Assembly: GCF_039388985.1 (NCBI RefSeq)
Contig: NZ_CP135021.1
Location: 248,001 to 312,000, forward strand
Source: Buchnera aphidicola (Aphis aurantii)
GTDB lineage: Bacteria > Pseudomonadota > Gammaproteobacteria > Enterobacterales > Enterobacteriaceae
DNA: 64,000 nucleotides
Direction: 5' to 3'
Position 1 is the first letter of the stretch. Each line of letters starts with the position of its first letter. Below the pieces are notes generated by a model that did no database searches, was not told where the DNA came from, and saw only the letters and a program-made list of their open reading frames with translations. This document shows positions 39,161-49,559 of this stretch, piece by piece. Both the position numbers and the translations under genes were made by a program.

Positions 39161-39943
39161 ATGGGATTTTTAAAAGGCAAAAAAATTATAATCACTGGTA
39201 TATATAATGAAAGATCCATTGCTTTAGGTATATCGAAAGCTTTATATAAACAAAAAGCACAATTAATTTTTGTGTGTCAAAACAAAAAAATTATTAGTAA
39301 AATTAAACATTTAATTAGCTCAATGAGTATTAATACTATTTTTTTTTGTGATGTATCTAATGATCAAAATATTAAAGAGCTATTTTTTAATATCAAAAAA
39401 ATATGGAAAAATTTCGATGGATTTGTTCATTCTATTGCTTATTGCCCTAAAGAACAAATGTGTCAAGATTTTATTGACAGTAGTAGTAGAAAATCTTTTA
39501 ATTTAGCTCATGAAATTAGCTCATATAGCTTTTTAAGTATGGCAAGAGAATCAAAAAATATGTTAAATAAATTTTCTTCTCTAATTACACTGTCTTATTT
39601 AGGATCTCAAAGAGTTTTGGCAAATTATAATATGATGGGACTTGCAAAAGCTTCTTTAGAATCTAATATTCGTTATATGGCTGAATCATTAGGTAAAAAA
39701 AATATTAGAGTTAATGGAATTTCACCTGGTCCTATTAAAACTATATCTTCTTATCAAATAAAAAATTTTTGTAAAATACAAAAATATCAAAAATCAGCCT
39801 CGTTAATTCAAAATTATGTTACTATCCAACAAATTGGAAATGTTGCGGCATTTTTATGTTCTAATTTGTCTATTGGAATAACTGGTTCGGTTATTTATGT
39901 TGATAATGGATTTAATGTTAATATACCTAATCACATAATTTAA
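39161..39943 (+). CDS. fabI: enoyl-[acyl-carrier-protein] reductase (NADH)
   Basis: FabI reduces enoyl-ACP, the last step of each fatty-acid elongation cycle. It has 260 residues against 262. The SDR-type catalytic residues Tyr146, Tyr156 and Lys163 are present in SYLGSQRVLANYNMMGLAK. The residue equivalent to E. coli Gly93, in the triclosan pocket, is Ala93 (VHSIAYCP). Together with FabZ and AcpS it indicates retained elongation capacity. rnb follows, as in E. coli. Confidence 0.96.
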   Translation: MGFLKGKKIIITGIYNERSIALGISKALYKQKAQLIFVCQNKKIISKIKHLISSMSINTIFFCDVSNDQNIKELFFNIKKIWKNFDGFVHSIAYCPKEQMCQDFIDSSSRKSFNLAHEISSYSFLSMARESKNMLNKFSSLITLSYLGSQRVLANYNMMGLAKASLESNIRYMAESLGKKNIRVNGISPGPIKTISSYQIKNFCKIQKYQKSASLIQNYVTIQQIGNVAAFLCSNLSIGITGSVIYVDNGFNVNIPNHII

Positions 39944-40050
39944 ATTGAAAAGTTTTTAATAAAATTTATCTATGATATTTGATAAATAAGTTATATATTA
40001 AAATTTCTTAAATCATAAAATTATTTGTTAAATAGTTAGGTCTGATAATT

Positions 40051-41991
40051 ATGTTCCAAAACAATCCATTACTTGAGCAATTAAAAAAAAAATTAAATCA
40101 AAAAACACCGCGGGTTGAAGGAATAGTAAAAAGTACTGAAAGAGGTTTTGGTTTTTTAGAAATTGATGCACAAAAAAGCTATTTTATCCCCCCTAAAAAC
40201 ATGAAAAAAGTTATGCATGGAGATAAAATATCAGCTTTATTAAAAATGGAAAAAGATCGTGAAATAGTTGACCCTGAAACATTAATTGAGCCCTTTTTAA
40301 AAAGATTTGTTGGAAAAATTGAAAAAAAAAATAATCAATTATTTATTTTGCCAGATTATCCTTTTTTAAAAGATTCAATTGTAATATTTTATCCCAAAAA
40401 CAATTATATTAATTTGTTTGAAACTGGTGATTGGGTAGTAGCTAATTTAGTCAAACATAAACTTAATGGTCATTCTATATTTTGCGCTGAATTAATTGAA
40501 AAAATAGTAAAAAAAAACGATCCTTTAACACCATGGTGGGTAACTTTATCGCGTTATAATCTTGAAAAAAAAGCACCTTTAATTGAACAAAAAGATTTTT
40601 TGTTAAAAGATCAATTTAATAGAAAAGATTTAACACATCTTGATTTTATTACAATAGACAATTTCAATACAAAAGATATTGATGATGCTTTATTTATTAA
40701 AGAAACTAATAATGGACAATTTTTCTTAACTGTAGCTATTGCAGATCCAACTTCATATATAGAACTTGGAAGTAAATTAGATATTGCCGCTTATGAAAGA
40801 GGTTTTACAAATTATTTACCAGGTTTTAATATTCCTATGCTACCTAGGGAATTATCAGAGAATATATGTTCATTAATTCCAAATGAACGACGTCCAGTAT
40901 TAGCTTGTTCTATAATAATTGAGAAGGATGGAAATATTTTAAATACAGCTGATTTTTTCTTAGCGTGGATTATATCTAAAGAAAAATTATCTTATGAAGA
41001 TGTATCAAATTGGATTGAAAAAAAAGGATTATGGACACCATCAAAAAGATCTATTCAAAAACAAATTTTGCTTTTATATAAATTATGTTTATCACGGATA
41101 AAATGGCGAACATTAAATGCAGTATTATTTAAAGATAGTTTAGAATATAGATTTCAATTTGAAGAACCTGGAATAATAAAAAATGTGGTTATTGAAAAAA
41201 GACGAATTGCTCATAAAATAATTGAAGAATCAATGATTATTGCAAATGTTGTAGGTGCAAAGTTTTTATCTAGAAACCTTGGATTTGGAATATATAATAT
41301 ACATTCCGGCTTCGATTCTTCTAATGCGGAGAATGCAGTCTCATTTTTAAAAAACTATAATTTAAAATTTAATTCCAAAGAAATCAGGACATTAAAAGGA
41401 TTTTGTAATTTAAGACGTGTTTTAAATGTTCTTTCAAATAATTATATTAATAATCGTATTCGCCGATATCAATCTTTTGGAGATTTTAGCATTACTCCTA
41501 GCCCACATTTTGCATTAGGATTTTCAGAGTATGCAACTTGGACATCTCCTATTCGAAAATATAGTGATATAATTAATCATCGTTTATTAAAATCAATTAT
41601 TAAAAAAGAATCAAGTATTAAACCTAGTGAAGAATTTAAATTTAAAATTAGTGAGCAAAGACGTCGAAATAGAATAGCTGAAAGAGATATTTCAGATTGG
41701 CTTTACACATTACTTTTACAAAAAAAAGAATATCAAAACAGAAAATTTTCTGCCGAAATTATTGATGTGTCTAGAAGTGGAATTCGAGCTAAGATTATAG
41801 AAAATGGTGCAAACGTTTTTATTCCTGCATTGTTTTTGCATCCTATTAGAGAAGAACTAATCTTAAATCAAGAAATAGGCAAGGTATTTATTAATGGAAA
41901 TTTACATTATAAAATTTCTGACTTAATTCAAATAACATTATTTGAAATTCGTCTAAAAACAAGAAGTATTATTGCCAAACCTGATAATTAA
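40051..41991 (+). CDS. rnb: exoribonuclease II
   Basis: RNase II is a processive 3'-5' exoribonuclease. It has 646 residues against 644 in E. coli. Two N-terminal cold-shock domains precede the RNB catalytic domain; metal ligands Asp203, Asp209, Asp211 and Asp212 lie in ITIDNFNTKDIDDAL. The C-terminal S1 domain spans about residues 560-646. The YATWTSPIRKYSD motif is intact. It lies directly downstream of fabI. Confidence 0.97.
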   Translation: MFQNNPLLEQLKKKLNQKTPRVEGIVKSTERGFGFLEIDAQKSYFIPPKNMKKVMHGDKISALLKMEKDREIVDPETLIEPFLKRFVGKIEKKNNQLFILPDYPFLKDSIVIFYPKNNYINLFETGDWVVANLVKHKLNGHSIFCAELIEKIVKKNDPLTPWWVTLSRYNLEKKAPLIEQKDFLLKDQFNRKDLTHLDFITIDNFNTKDIDDALFIKETNNGQFFLTVAIADPTSYIELGSKLDIAAYERGFTNYLPGFNIPMLPRELSENICSLIPNERRPVLACSIIIEKDGNILNTADFFLAWIISKEKLSYEDVSNWIEKKGLWTPSKRSIQKQILLLYKLCLSRIKWRTLNAVLFKDSLEYRFQFEEPGIIKNVVIEKRRIAHKIIEESMIIANVVGAKFLSRNLGFGIYNIHSGFDSSNAENAVSFLKNYNLKFNSKEIRTLKGFCNLRRVLNVLSNNYINNRIRRYQSFGDFSITPSPHFALGFSEYATWTSPIRKYSDIINHRLLKSIIKKESSIKPSEEFKFKISEQRRRNRIAERDISDWLYTLLLQKKEYQNRKFSAEIIDVSRSGIRAKIIENGANVFIPALFLHPIREELILNQEIGKVFINGNLHYKISDLIQITLFEIRLKTRSIIAKPDN

Positions 41992-42136
41992 ATATGAATT
42001 TAATATTTATAAATAATTTAAATTAAAATAATTTTTTATATTTTTTTTAAATATTTTAACAATTTCTTTATTTTAGTTTTTTAAAAGTCATAATCAATAA
42101 AATGACAAGAATTTTAATATTAATTAAGAGTGTAAC

Positions 42137-42778
42137 ATGCATATTTCAATTTTTGATTTTTCTATATATATAAAGTTTTTTATAAGTTTATGTGCACTAG
42201 TTAATCCAATCGGAATGATTCCAATTTTTACTACCATGACTACTCATCAAACTAAATTAGAGCGGAAAAAAACTAATTTAATAGCAAACTTTTCTGCGTT
42301 TTTAATATTATTAATATCATTATTTTTAGGTGATAGTATTTTAAGTGTTTTTGGAATATCTATTAATTCATTTCGAATTGCGGGAGGTTTATTAATTATG
42401 GGAATTGCTTTTTCTATGATTAATGGAAAATTTACAAAAAACAAACAAGTTAAATCAGACAAAGAAAAATTCAAAGAAAATATTAGTGTAGTTCCATTGG
42501 CAATGCCTTTAATTGCAGGACCAGGTGCCATTAGTTCAACTATCGTATGGAGTACATATTATTCTACTTGGATTAATTTAGTGGGATGTACTATATCTAT
42601 CTTTTTATTTTCATTAGTTTGTTGGTTATGTTTTCAAGCTGCCCCATGTGTAGTGGAAATATTAGGAAAAACAGGAATTAATATTATTACACGTGTAATG
42701 GGTTTATTGTTGATGTCTTTAGGAATAGAATTTTTTAGTGTGGGAATCAAATCAATTTTCAATGAACTATTGCACTAA
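42137..42778 (+). CDS. ychE: MarC family inner membrane protein YchE
   Basis: This 213-residue integral membrane protein of the UPF0056/MarC family has six predicted membrane segments. It matches E. coli YchE (215) over its length, including ALVNPIGMIPIF, PLAMPLIAGPGAISSTIVW and NIITRVMGLLLMSLGIEF. The transport substrate is unknown. AAGAG precedes the ATG. Retention in a reduced genome with few transporters suggests a real transport role (inference). Confidence 0.9.
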   Translation: MHISIFDFSIYIKFFISLCALVNPIGMIPIFTTMTTHQTKLERKKTNLIANFSAFLILLISLFLGDSILSVFGISINSFRIAGGLLIMGIAFSMINGKFTKNKQVKSDKEKFKENISVVPLAMPLIAGPGAISSTIVWSTYYSTWINLVGCTISIFLFSLVCWLCFQAAPCVVEILGKTGINIITRVMGLLLMSLGIEFFSVGIKSIFNELLH

Positions 42779-42821
42779 TTTTTAATATTTTTTTTGTTAA
42801 ATATAATTTTTGGAAATATCT

Positions 42822-43478
42822 TTGAAAAATAAAATTATTTTTTTTAAAAATGTGGGATTGATAGATTGGATTAAAATTTCTAATGAAATGAATGATTTTA
42901 CAGAAAAACGAAATAGTTTTACATTTGATGAAATTTGGTTTGGAGAACATTATCCTGTTTTTACTCAAGGCTTATTGACAAGTAATAATTTAAAAATATC
43001 TATTCAAGATAATTACATTAATAATATTCCTATATTTACCACTAATAGAGGTGGTCAAATTACATATCATGGCCCTGGACAGCAAATATTATATTTTTTA
43101 ATTGATTTAAAACGTCGGAAAATTAATATTCGCAAATTAATAGATATTATGCATACCTTAATATTAGATACTTTAAATTATTTTTGTATCAATGCATATA
43201 TTAGACCAAAAGCTCCTGGAATTTATATAAATAATAAAAAAATATGTTTTTTTGGTTTGAGAATTAAAAAAGGTTGTACTTTGCATGGTTTATCATTAAA
43301 TGTTGATATGGATTTAGCTCCATTTGAGTATATTCACCCTTGCGGAGATATGCATATAAAAGTTACACAAATAAAAGAATTCAATTCTTCTTTAACACTA
43401 AAAGATATTCAAGTTATTTTAGTTAAAAAGTTATCTAACTTATTAAACGTTAAAATTATACAAAAACCATATTTTTAA
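42822..43478 (+). CDS. lipB: octanoyl-ACP:protein octanoyltransferase
   Basis: LipB moves octanoyl from ACP to apo-lipoyl domains, before LipA. The acyl-enzyme Cys lies in IHPCGD and the Lys in KKICFFGLRIKKGC; GGQITYHGPGQQILY is diagnostic. The start is TTG at 42822 (218 residues), chosen because GGAAA at 42812-42816 precedes it and the alignment with E. coli (213) begins there. An upstream TTG at 42810 would add four residues. It is followed by lipA, 64 bases away. Confidence 0.93.
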   Translation: MKNKIIFFKNVGLIDWIKISNEMNDFTEKRNSFTFDEIWFGEHYPVFTQGLLTSNNLKISIQDNYINNIPIFTTNRGGQITYHGPGQQILYFLIDLKRRKINIRKLIDIMHTLILDTLNYFCINAYIRPKAPGIYINNKKICFFGLRIKKGCTLHGLSLNVDMDLAPFEYIHPCGDMHIKVTQIKEFNSSLTLKDIQVILVKKLSNLLNVKIIQKPYF

Positions 43479-43542
43479 AAAATTTAAAATCTTTTAAAAA
43501 TATTTTTTTTTCAGTAATAATATATCTTCTTTAAATTTAGCG

Positions 43543-44439
43543 ATGATAAAATTTATGAAAAAAAAAATAAATTTAATACCTATTAAAAATATTTCAGCAA
43601 AAAAACCAGATTGGATTAAAATTAAATTTCCTACTAATACATATCGTGTTGATCAGATGAAACGTGCTTTGCGAGACAATGATTTATATTCCGTTTGCGA
43701 AGAAGCTAACTGTCCAAATTTGTTCGAATGTTTTAATAATGGAACTGCAACTTTCATGATTTTAGGCGCTATATGCACTCGAAATTGTCCATTTTGTGCA
43801 GTGTTACATGGAACTCCTAAAAATATAAATTTAGAAGAACCTATAAAATTAGCAAATACTATATTGGATATGAGAATTAATTATGTAGTAATTACTTCAG
43901 TCGTAAGAGACGATTTATATGATGGAGGAGCACAACATTTTGTTAATTGCATGAACTCTATTAGAAATAAAAATAAAGTAAAAATTGAAATATTAGTTCC
44001 TGATTTCAGAGGAAGAATTAAATTAGTATTAAAAATTTTTGGTACAGAGTTACCGGACGTTTTTAATCATAATATAGAAAGTATTCCTAGGCTTTATAAA
44101 AAAATACGTCCAGGAGCAAATTATAAAAATTCATTATTATTATTAGAATCATTTAAAAAAAAATACAATAAAATTCCTACCAAATCAGGTTTAATGCTAG
44201 GAATAGGTGAAAAAGATAAGGAAATTACTCAAGTTATGAAAGATCTTTATTCCAGCGGCGTTACATTATTAACAATAGGTCAGTATCTTCAACCTAGCAA
44301 AAATCATCTTCCAGTAGAACGTTATATATCACCTTTTGAGTTTGAAAACATTAAAAAAGAAGCAATTTCTATTGGTTTTAAAAATGCTTATTGCGGACCT
44401 TTTGTACGTTCATCATATCATGCTAGTTTTCAAAATTAA
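43543..44439 (+). CDS. lipA: lipoyl synthase
   Basis: LipA is a radical-SAM enzyme that inserts two sulfurs into protein-bound octanoate. The auxiliary cluster cysteines are Cys52, Cys57 and Cys63; the SAM cluster is Cys78, Cys82 and Cys85 (CTRNCPFC). The C-terminal RSSYHA supplies the serine ligand. It has 298 residues against 321 because the N-terminus is shorter. lipB-lipA supply lipoate for 2-oxoacid dehydrogenases. Confidence 0.97.
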   Translation: MIKFMKKKINLIPIKNISAKKPDWIKIKFPTNTYRVDQMKRALRDNDLYSVCEEANCPNLFECFNNGTATFMILGAICTRNCPFCAVLHGTPKNINLEEPIKLANTILDMRINYVVITSVVRDDLYDGGAQHFVNCMNSIRNKNKVKIEILVPDFRGRIKLVLKIFGTELPDVFNHNIESIPRLYKKIRPGANYKNSLLLLESFKKKYNKIPTKSGLMLGIGEKDKEITQVMKDLYSSGVTLLTIGQYLQPSKNHLPVERYISPFEFENIKKEAISIGFKNAYCGPFVRSSYHASFQN

Positions 44440-44530
44440 TAATATATTAATATTATTATTATGTTTTTTTAAAAACTTAATTTATTGAAAATTTATCGAT
44501 AATGCAAACTATTTTAAACGAGGTTAAATA

Positions 44531-45241
44531 GTGTTAAAATTTAATTATTCTAATATTCCTAAAATTATTATTGCATTAGATTTTTATAATAGAAAAGAAG
44601 CTATGAAATTAGTACATTTACTTGATCCATCTTTATTTTATTTAAAGATTGGAAAAGAAATGTTTACAATTTTAGGAAAAAAATTTATTAATGAATTACA
44701 TCAATTGGGGTTTAATGTATTTTTAGATTTAAAATTCCATGATATTCCTAATACTGTGTTTAATGCTATAAAAGCAGCAGCGGATTTGGGTGTATGGATG
44801 TTAAGCGTACATGCTTCTGGTGGAAAAAAAATGCTTATATCTGCTAAAAAAGCATTAAAATCATTTAAAAAACGTCCTTTGTTAATTGCTATTACAGCCT
44901 TAACTAGCTTACAAGAAAAAGATTTAAAAGATATTGGTATTCAAATATCTTTACAAAATTATATTTTAATTCTATCTAAATTGTCTAGAGATTGTGGTTT
45001 AGATGGCGTTGTATGCCCTGGAAAAGCAGCAGAAAAAGTGAAATTAATATGTGGTAGTAAATATAAAATTATTACCCCAGGGATTAGGTGTTCTGATGAT
45101 TTTTCTTTTGATCAATCTCAAATTATTACTCCTAAACAAGCAAAAAAATTTTTAATTGATTATATAGTGATAGGGCGATCTGTTACTACATCGAAAAATC
45201 CCATGAAAAAATTGAATTCTATAATAGAATCTATGCAATAA
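44531..45241 (+). CDS. pyrF: orotidine 5'-phosphate decarboxylase
   Basis: PyrF makes UMP from OMP, the last step of de novo pyrimidine synthesis; PyrH in this window acts next. The active-site motif is FLDLKFHDIPNT, and VTPGIR-like ITPGIRCSDDF and IGRSVT bind phosphate. It has 236 residues against 245. The start is GTG with GAGG at 44520-44523 seven bases upstream. Confidence 0.96.
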   Translation: MLKFNYSNIPKIIIALDFYNRKEAMKLVHLLDPSLFYLKIGKEMFTILGKKFINELHQLGFNVFLDLKFHDIPNTVFNAIKAAADLGVWMLSVHASGGKKMLISAKKALKSFKKRPLLIAITALTSLQEKDLKDIGIQISLQNYILILSKLSRDCGLDGVVCPGKAAEKVKLICGSKYKIITPGIRCSDDFSFDQSQIITPKQAKKFLIDYIVIGRSVTTSKNPMKKLNSIIESMQ

Positions 45242-45312
45242 TATTATATATAAAAGTATTTTTTATAGTCATCTAAATTAAAATTTATAAAATATTAAAA
45301 AACGGAGTATTT

Positions 45313-45903
45313 ATGCAATTAATTAAAGTAGAAAAAGCTATTTTACCTACTCGATGGGGAGATTTTATTATTTTTGGATTTGAAGAAAAAAAGAATGGAA
45401 AAAATCATATTGCTCTTGTTTATGGTGATATAAAAATAAATCAACCTATTCTTTCTAGAGTGCATTCTGAATGCTTAACAGGCGATGCTTTTTTTAGTTT
45501 AAGATGTGATTGTGGAGATCAGTTAAAAATGGCAATGCAAAAAATTGCAGATGAAGGAATAGGTATATTAATATATCATCGACAAGAAGGTAGAAATATT
45601 GGACTGCTTAATAAAATTAAAGCATATTCTTTACAAGATCATGGATTAGATACTGTTGAGGCTAATTTAAAACTTGGATTTTCTGCTGATGATCGAGATT
45701 TTTCATTATGTGCGGATATTTTTAATATTTTACACGTCAAAAAAATTCGATTATTAACTAATAATCCATATAAAGTAGATATGCTGATTTCCGCTGGAAT
45801 TGACATCGTAGAAAGAATACCTCTTATAACTAAAAAAAACAAAAAAAACAATTGTTATTTAAAGACAAAAGCTGAAAAAATGGGCCACTTATTGTTTAAG
45901 TAA
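45313..45903 (+). CDS. ribA: GTP cyclohydrolase II
   Basis: RibA opens GTP to begin riboflavin synthesis. The 196 residues equal E. coli. Zinc ligands Cys54, Cys65 and Cys67 lie in [41 protein letters not shown] is the substrate-binding region. GGAG at 45304-45307 is a good ribosome site. pyrF-ribA proximity is as in E. coli. Riboflavin provision to the host has been proposed for Buchnera. Confidence 0.97.
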   Translation: MQLIKVEKAILPTRWGDFIIFGFEEKKNGKNHIALVYGDIKINQPILSRVHSECLTGDAFFSLRCDCGDQLKMAMQKIADEGIGILIYHRQEGRNIGLLNKIKAYSLQDHGLDTVEANLKLGFSADDRDFSLCADIFNILHVKKIRLLTNNPYKVDMLISAGIDIVERIPLITKKNKKNNCYLKTKAEKMGHLLFK

Positions 45904-46024
45904 AAATTTTTTAAAAAAATGCATATAATACAATTATTCTAAATTTTATTTAATATAACATATAAAGTATTTATAAGTATTATGTGTATGTTTTTAAGAA
46001 TTTTATACTATTTAAAATATAGAA

Positions 46025-46042
46025 GGGGTTTTTATAAACCCC
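46025..46042. terminator. hairpin between convergent ribA and cls
   Basis: GGGGTTT (46025-46031) and AAACCCC (46036-46042) form a 7-bp stem with a four-base loop. It is the only GC-rich element in the 254-base gap and likely a bidirectional terminator. Confidence 0.6.
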
Positions 46043-46157
46043 AACATAATTATTTAAGTTATTTTAATTTTTAAATGAATATACAACTTTTTTAAAATTT
46101 TAAATAATTTATATAAATATATTTGTTTAACTTTTTATACAGATTCTAAATAAACAT

Positions 46158-47618
46158 TTATAATAATGGACTTAAAAAATAAAAAATTTTTTCTAATATT
46201 TTTTCCCAATATTCACGAGCTGACCAAATATCTTTATCTAATAGTTCAGAATTAGAAATATATTCTTGATGCACTAAAGATAATGTATTACTAAAATGAG
46301 CATCATCAATAATTAAAGTAATTTCAAAATTTAACCATAAACTTCTCATATCTAAATTAGCTGTACCAATTAAACTCAATTGCCGATCAACTAATATGCT
46401 TTTACTATGTAATAATCCATCTTTAAATTGATAAATTTTTACTCCAGCCTCTAATAATTCACTAAAAAAAGCTCTACTTGCCCATTTTACTAAAACAGAA
46501 TCATGATATAATGGTATAATAATACTAACATTTACACCTCTTTGTGCTGCTGTACAAATGGCATGTAATAAATCATCACTGGGAACTAAATACGGAGTGG
46601 TCATAATTAATTCATTTCTAGATGAATAAATTGCTGTCAATAAAGCCTGATGAATTACATTTTTTGGAAACCCAGGTCCAGATGCAATTACTTGAACACT
46701 AGAGTTTTGATTCAATGTATTTTTTAACATTTCTTTGTTGGGTAATTGAGGTAAAATTTTACAACCTGTTTCAATTTCCCAATCGCATGAATAAACCATA
46801 CCGATTGTTGTTGCAATGGGCCCTTCAATTCTGGTCATTAAATCAATCCATTGACCAACTCCGGAAGATTTTTTAAATAAATGTGGATCTACTAAATTCA
46901 TACTTCCAGAATATGAGATATAATTATCAATTAATATTATTTTTCTATGTTGTCTCAAATCCAACCTATGTAAAAACATACGTACTAAATTAACTTTTAA
47001 TGCTTCTACAATTTGAATTCCAGATTTTTTCATTTTTTGAACCCAAGGGCTTCTAAAAAAATCAAGACTGCCAGCTGAATCTAGCATTAATCTACAATGT
47101 ATTCCTCTTTTTGCAGAATCAATAAGAGCCATTGCTACATCATCAGCAAGTCCTCCTGGTTTCCATATATAAAATACCATTTCAATATTTTTGCGAGCTA
47201 AACAGATATCACGAATTAAAATACTAATTATTTTTTTATTATCAGTTAATAATGTAATTTTATTATTCTTAATACCAGACATGCCTTGTCTATGTTTACA
47301 TAATTGAAATAAAGAAGTGGCAACTTCACTATTTTTAATTGAAAAAATATATTTGCAAGATTTAAGTTGAATAAGATATTGATTAGATAGAGACCAGATT
47401 TTTTTCGCTATTCTTTTATGTCTTTTTTCTAAATAAAATTCACCGAAAAAAAACCAAATTGCGATTCCCATAAATGGGATGACATAAATAGTCAAAAGCC
47501 AAGACATAGAAGAAGGTATACTACGACGTTTAATTAAAATGCAGTAAGTAATGTTCACAATCAGTAACCAATATATTAATACAACTAGGCATGTGCTGGA
47601 ATCATAGAAAATGTCCAT
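46158..47618 (-). CDS. cls: cardiolipin synthase A
   Basis: ClsA condenses two phosphatidylglycerols to cardiolipin at the inner membrane. The 486 residues equal E. coli. Two N-terminal membrane helices (about 9-30 and 40-60) precede two phospholipase-D HKD motifs: His224, Lys226, Asp231 and His404, Lys406, Asp411. All catalytic residues are intact. It heads the minus-strand block cls-yciA-yciB-yciC-trp that follows E. coli order with kch, yciI and tonB removed. Confidence 0.97.
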   Translation of the reverse strand: MDIFYDSSTCLVVLIYWLLIVNITYCILIKRRSIPSSMSWLLTIYVIPFMGIAIWFFFGEFYLEKRHKRIAKKIWSLSNQYLIQLKSCKYIFSIKNSEVATSLFQLCKHRQGMSGIKNNKITLLTDNKKIISILIRDICLARKNIEMVFYIWKPGGLADDVAMALIDSAKRGIHCRLMLDSAGSLDFFRSPWVQKMKKSGIQIVEALKVNLVRMFLHRLDLRQHRKIILIDNYISYSGSMNLVDPHLFKKSSGVGQWIDLMTRIEGPIATTIGMVYSCDWEIETGCKILPQLPNKEMLKNTLNQNSSVQVIASGPGFPKNVIHQALLTAIYSSRNELIMTTPYLVPSDDLLHAICTAAQRGVNVSIIIPLYHDSVLVKWASRAFFSELLEAGVKIYQFKDGLLHSKSILVDRQLSLIGTANLDMRSLWLNFEITLIIDDAHFSNTLSLVHQEYISNSELLDKDIWSAREYWEKILEKIFYFLSPLL

Positions 47619-47713
47619 TCATTTGAAGGTCCTATTTATACTTTTATAAAAAAGTTTTATATTTGATTGAGTATATTTTTAAAATCATTGTATTAGCTAT
47701 AAAAGATTTATAA

Positions 47714-48124
47714 TTAGATGATACTCATAGGCAATAATTCCCGAGGTTTTCCTATTTTATTAATTGCTACATAAATAAATTTTGCTTCTGTAGCGCAGTA
47801 ATATTGTCCTAATGGTTTAGAATAAATCTTTTTAATCCACACTTCTACATTAATCGTCATTGAACTCTTACCAATTTTAATGCAATCTGCATAACAACTA
47901 AAAACATCTCCGATTGATACAGGCTTTAAAAAAGTTATTCCTTCTACTTTTACAGTAACAACTTTCCCTCCAGATATCTCTTTGGCTAATATAGCTCCTC
48001 CCATGTCCATTTGAGACATTATCCATCCACCAAATATATTTCCATTTGCATTAGTATCTGATGGCATCGCGAGAGTTTTTAATACGATTGTTCCTTGTGG
48101 TAATAATTTGTTTTTTTTAAGCAT
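47714..48124 (-). CDS. yciA: acyl-CoA thioesterase YciA
   Basis: YciA is a hot-dog-fold thioesterase of broad acyl-CoA range. Conserved blocks are RTLAMPSDTNANGNIFGGWIMSQ-like at the N-terminus, GGAILAKE and VTVKVEGITFLKPV. The ATG at 48124 gives 136 residues (E. coli 132) and aligns with E. coli; a GTG 15 bases upstream would extend it and has no ribosome site. It is followed upstream on the strand by yciB. Confidence 0.92.
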   Translation of the reverse strand: MLKKNKLLPQGTIVLKTLAMPSDTNANGNIFGGWIMSQMDMGGAILAKEISGGKVVTVKVEGITFLKPVSIGDVFSCYADCIKIGKSSMTINVEVWIKKIYSKPLGQYYCATEAKFIYVAINKIGKPRELLPMSII

Positions 48125-48168
48125 TATTAAAATATTCACTTTGTTTATATTAAAATTATATAAAAAAA

Positions 48169-48702
48169 TTATTTATTTTTTAAAGTTTTATAATTTATAT
48201 AAATACTTGTAATTAAAATAGAAAAAAACATTAAAATTGATAGTCCAAAAACTTTGAAATTCACCCAAGTTTCTTCTGAAAAACACAATGCTATATAAAT
48301 ATTTAAAATACTACAAAATAAAAAAAATAATGCCCAAAAAAAATTGATTTTTTTCCAAAAAATATCAGAAATTTTTATGTTTTTTTCTAAAAATTTTTGT
48401 ATTATTGGTTTTTTTTGAAAAAATTGACTGATAAGTAACGCAATAGAAAAAAACATGTAAATTATTGTGATTTTCCATTTGATAAACTGACTATTATGAA
48501 AAAATATCGTTAAAAAGCCAAGGATAGAAACTAAAAGGAAACTAATTAAATTAATTTTATCTATTTTTTTATCGATAACTGAATTTAATATAAAAATAAT
48601 ACCTGACATAATAATTAAAAACATAGATGCTATAAAAATATTATAAATTTTATAGAATATAAAAAAAGTTATTATTGGTAATAAATTTAGTGTTTTTGGC
48701 AT
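48169..48702 (-). CDS. yciB: inner membrane protein YciB (septation protein A)
   Basis: This 177-residue protein (E. coli 179) has about five hydrophobic segments and the YciB/IspZ features NLLPIITFFIFYKIYNIFIA near the start and FWKKINFFWALFFLFCSILN further on. YciB interacts with cell-division and elongation proteins and affects envelope integrity in E. coli. It lies between yciA and yciC, as in E. coli. Confidence 0.93.
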   Translation of the reverse strand: MPKTLNLLPIITFFIFYKIYNIFIASMFLIIMSGIIFILNSVIDKKIDKINLISFLLVSILGFLTIFFHNSQFIKWKITIIYMFFSIALLISQFFQKKPIIQKFLEKNIKISDIFWKKINFFWALFFLFCSILNIYIALCFSEETWVNFKVFGLSILMFFSILITSIYINYKTLKNK

Positions 48703-48727
48703 AATTTAAGACCTGAAATTTCTTGTT

Positions 48728-49471
48728 TTAATTTCTTAAAAATAACATATAAAATCTAAATAAATATATTATTAAAATAGAAAAAAATACGTTTGTATTG
48801 ATATTTAATAACAAGGAAAAAACATCTTTATTGATTAAGTGAATATTCAGTAAAATTTTAGTTAAAATAAATTTTATACACATCCAAAATAATACCCCTG
48901 TACCTATAATATTTATATGTTTCCAAGAAATAGAAATACTTAGACGTATAGAATCTACTAAAGTATTTTTTTGAAATGACAAAATAATAGGTGATAATGC
49001 AAGTAATACTGATAAAAATATACCTGGAAGAACAAAAAACATAAAACCTATTTGAATGATAATATTAGTAATACAATTAAGTATAAATAAACTTGGTAAA
49101 ATTTTAGCAAAAAAAATCATGGAAATTTTAATAGGTTGTTTTTTATTAGAAGATAAATATGTAATTAAAGTAATTATACTACTTAATAAAAAGGTTTTAC
49201 TAGTTAAAAATTCAATCATTTTAAATAGCGAATATTTTAAAAGTTCTTTTTTTTCATATTCGTTAAGATTATTTATAAAATCAAACACAGAGTAAGAGTT
49301 AATAAATTTATTATTTTCTATAAGAGCAATAATATTTATATCAGGTTTAATTAACATATTTATTAAAATAGTTATCAAAGTAGTTATAATTGATATAAAA
49401 AAAATAGTTTTTATTTCTCTAGATACAAAGTGATATGTATCGTTGCATAATTCACGTATTGTAATAAACAT
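48728..49471 (-). CDS. yciC: inner membrane protein YciC
   Basis: This is a UPF0259-family membrane protein. With the ATG at 49471 it has 247 residues, exactly the E. coli length. AGGGGA on the minus strand (49484-49479) seven bases before that ATG decides against the ATG 21 bases further upstream. Several hydrophobic segments and the C-terminal LIIYLFRFYML (E. coli LLIYLFRLYML) support the match. YciC works with YciB in envelope integrity in E. coli, and DcrB-YciC links to membrane fluidity have been reported. Confidence 0.9.
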   Translation of the reverse strand: MFITIRELCNDTYHFVSREIKTIFFISIITTLITILINMLIKPDINIIALIENNKFINSYSVFDFINNLNEYEKKELLKYSLFKMIEFLTSKTFLLSSIITLITYLSSNKKQPIKISMIFFAKILPSLFILNCITNIIIQIGFMFFVLPGIFLSVLLALSPIILSFQKNTLVDSIRLSISISWKHINIIGTGVLFWMCIKFILTKILLNIHLINKDVFSLLLNINTNVFFSILIIYLFRFYMLFLRN

Positions 49472-49478
49472 ATGTATA

Positions 49479-49484
49479 TCCCCT
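49479..49484 (-). promoter_or_regulatory. Shine-Dalgarno deciding the yciC start
   Basis: AGGGGA on the minus strand, seven bases before ATG at 49471. It lies inside the extension that an upstream ATG (49492) would create. Confidence 0.75.
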
Positions 49485-49559
49485 GTAAACATTATATAAA
49501 AATTTAAGATAATACATATTATTTTAGATTAATATATTTTTAAAAATATACAAAATTAT

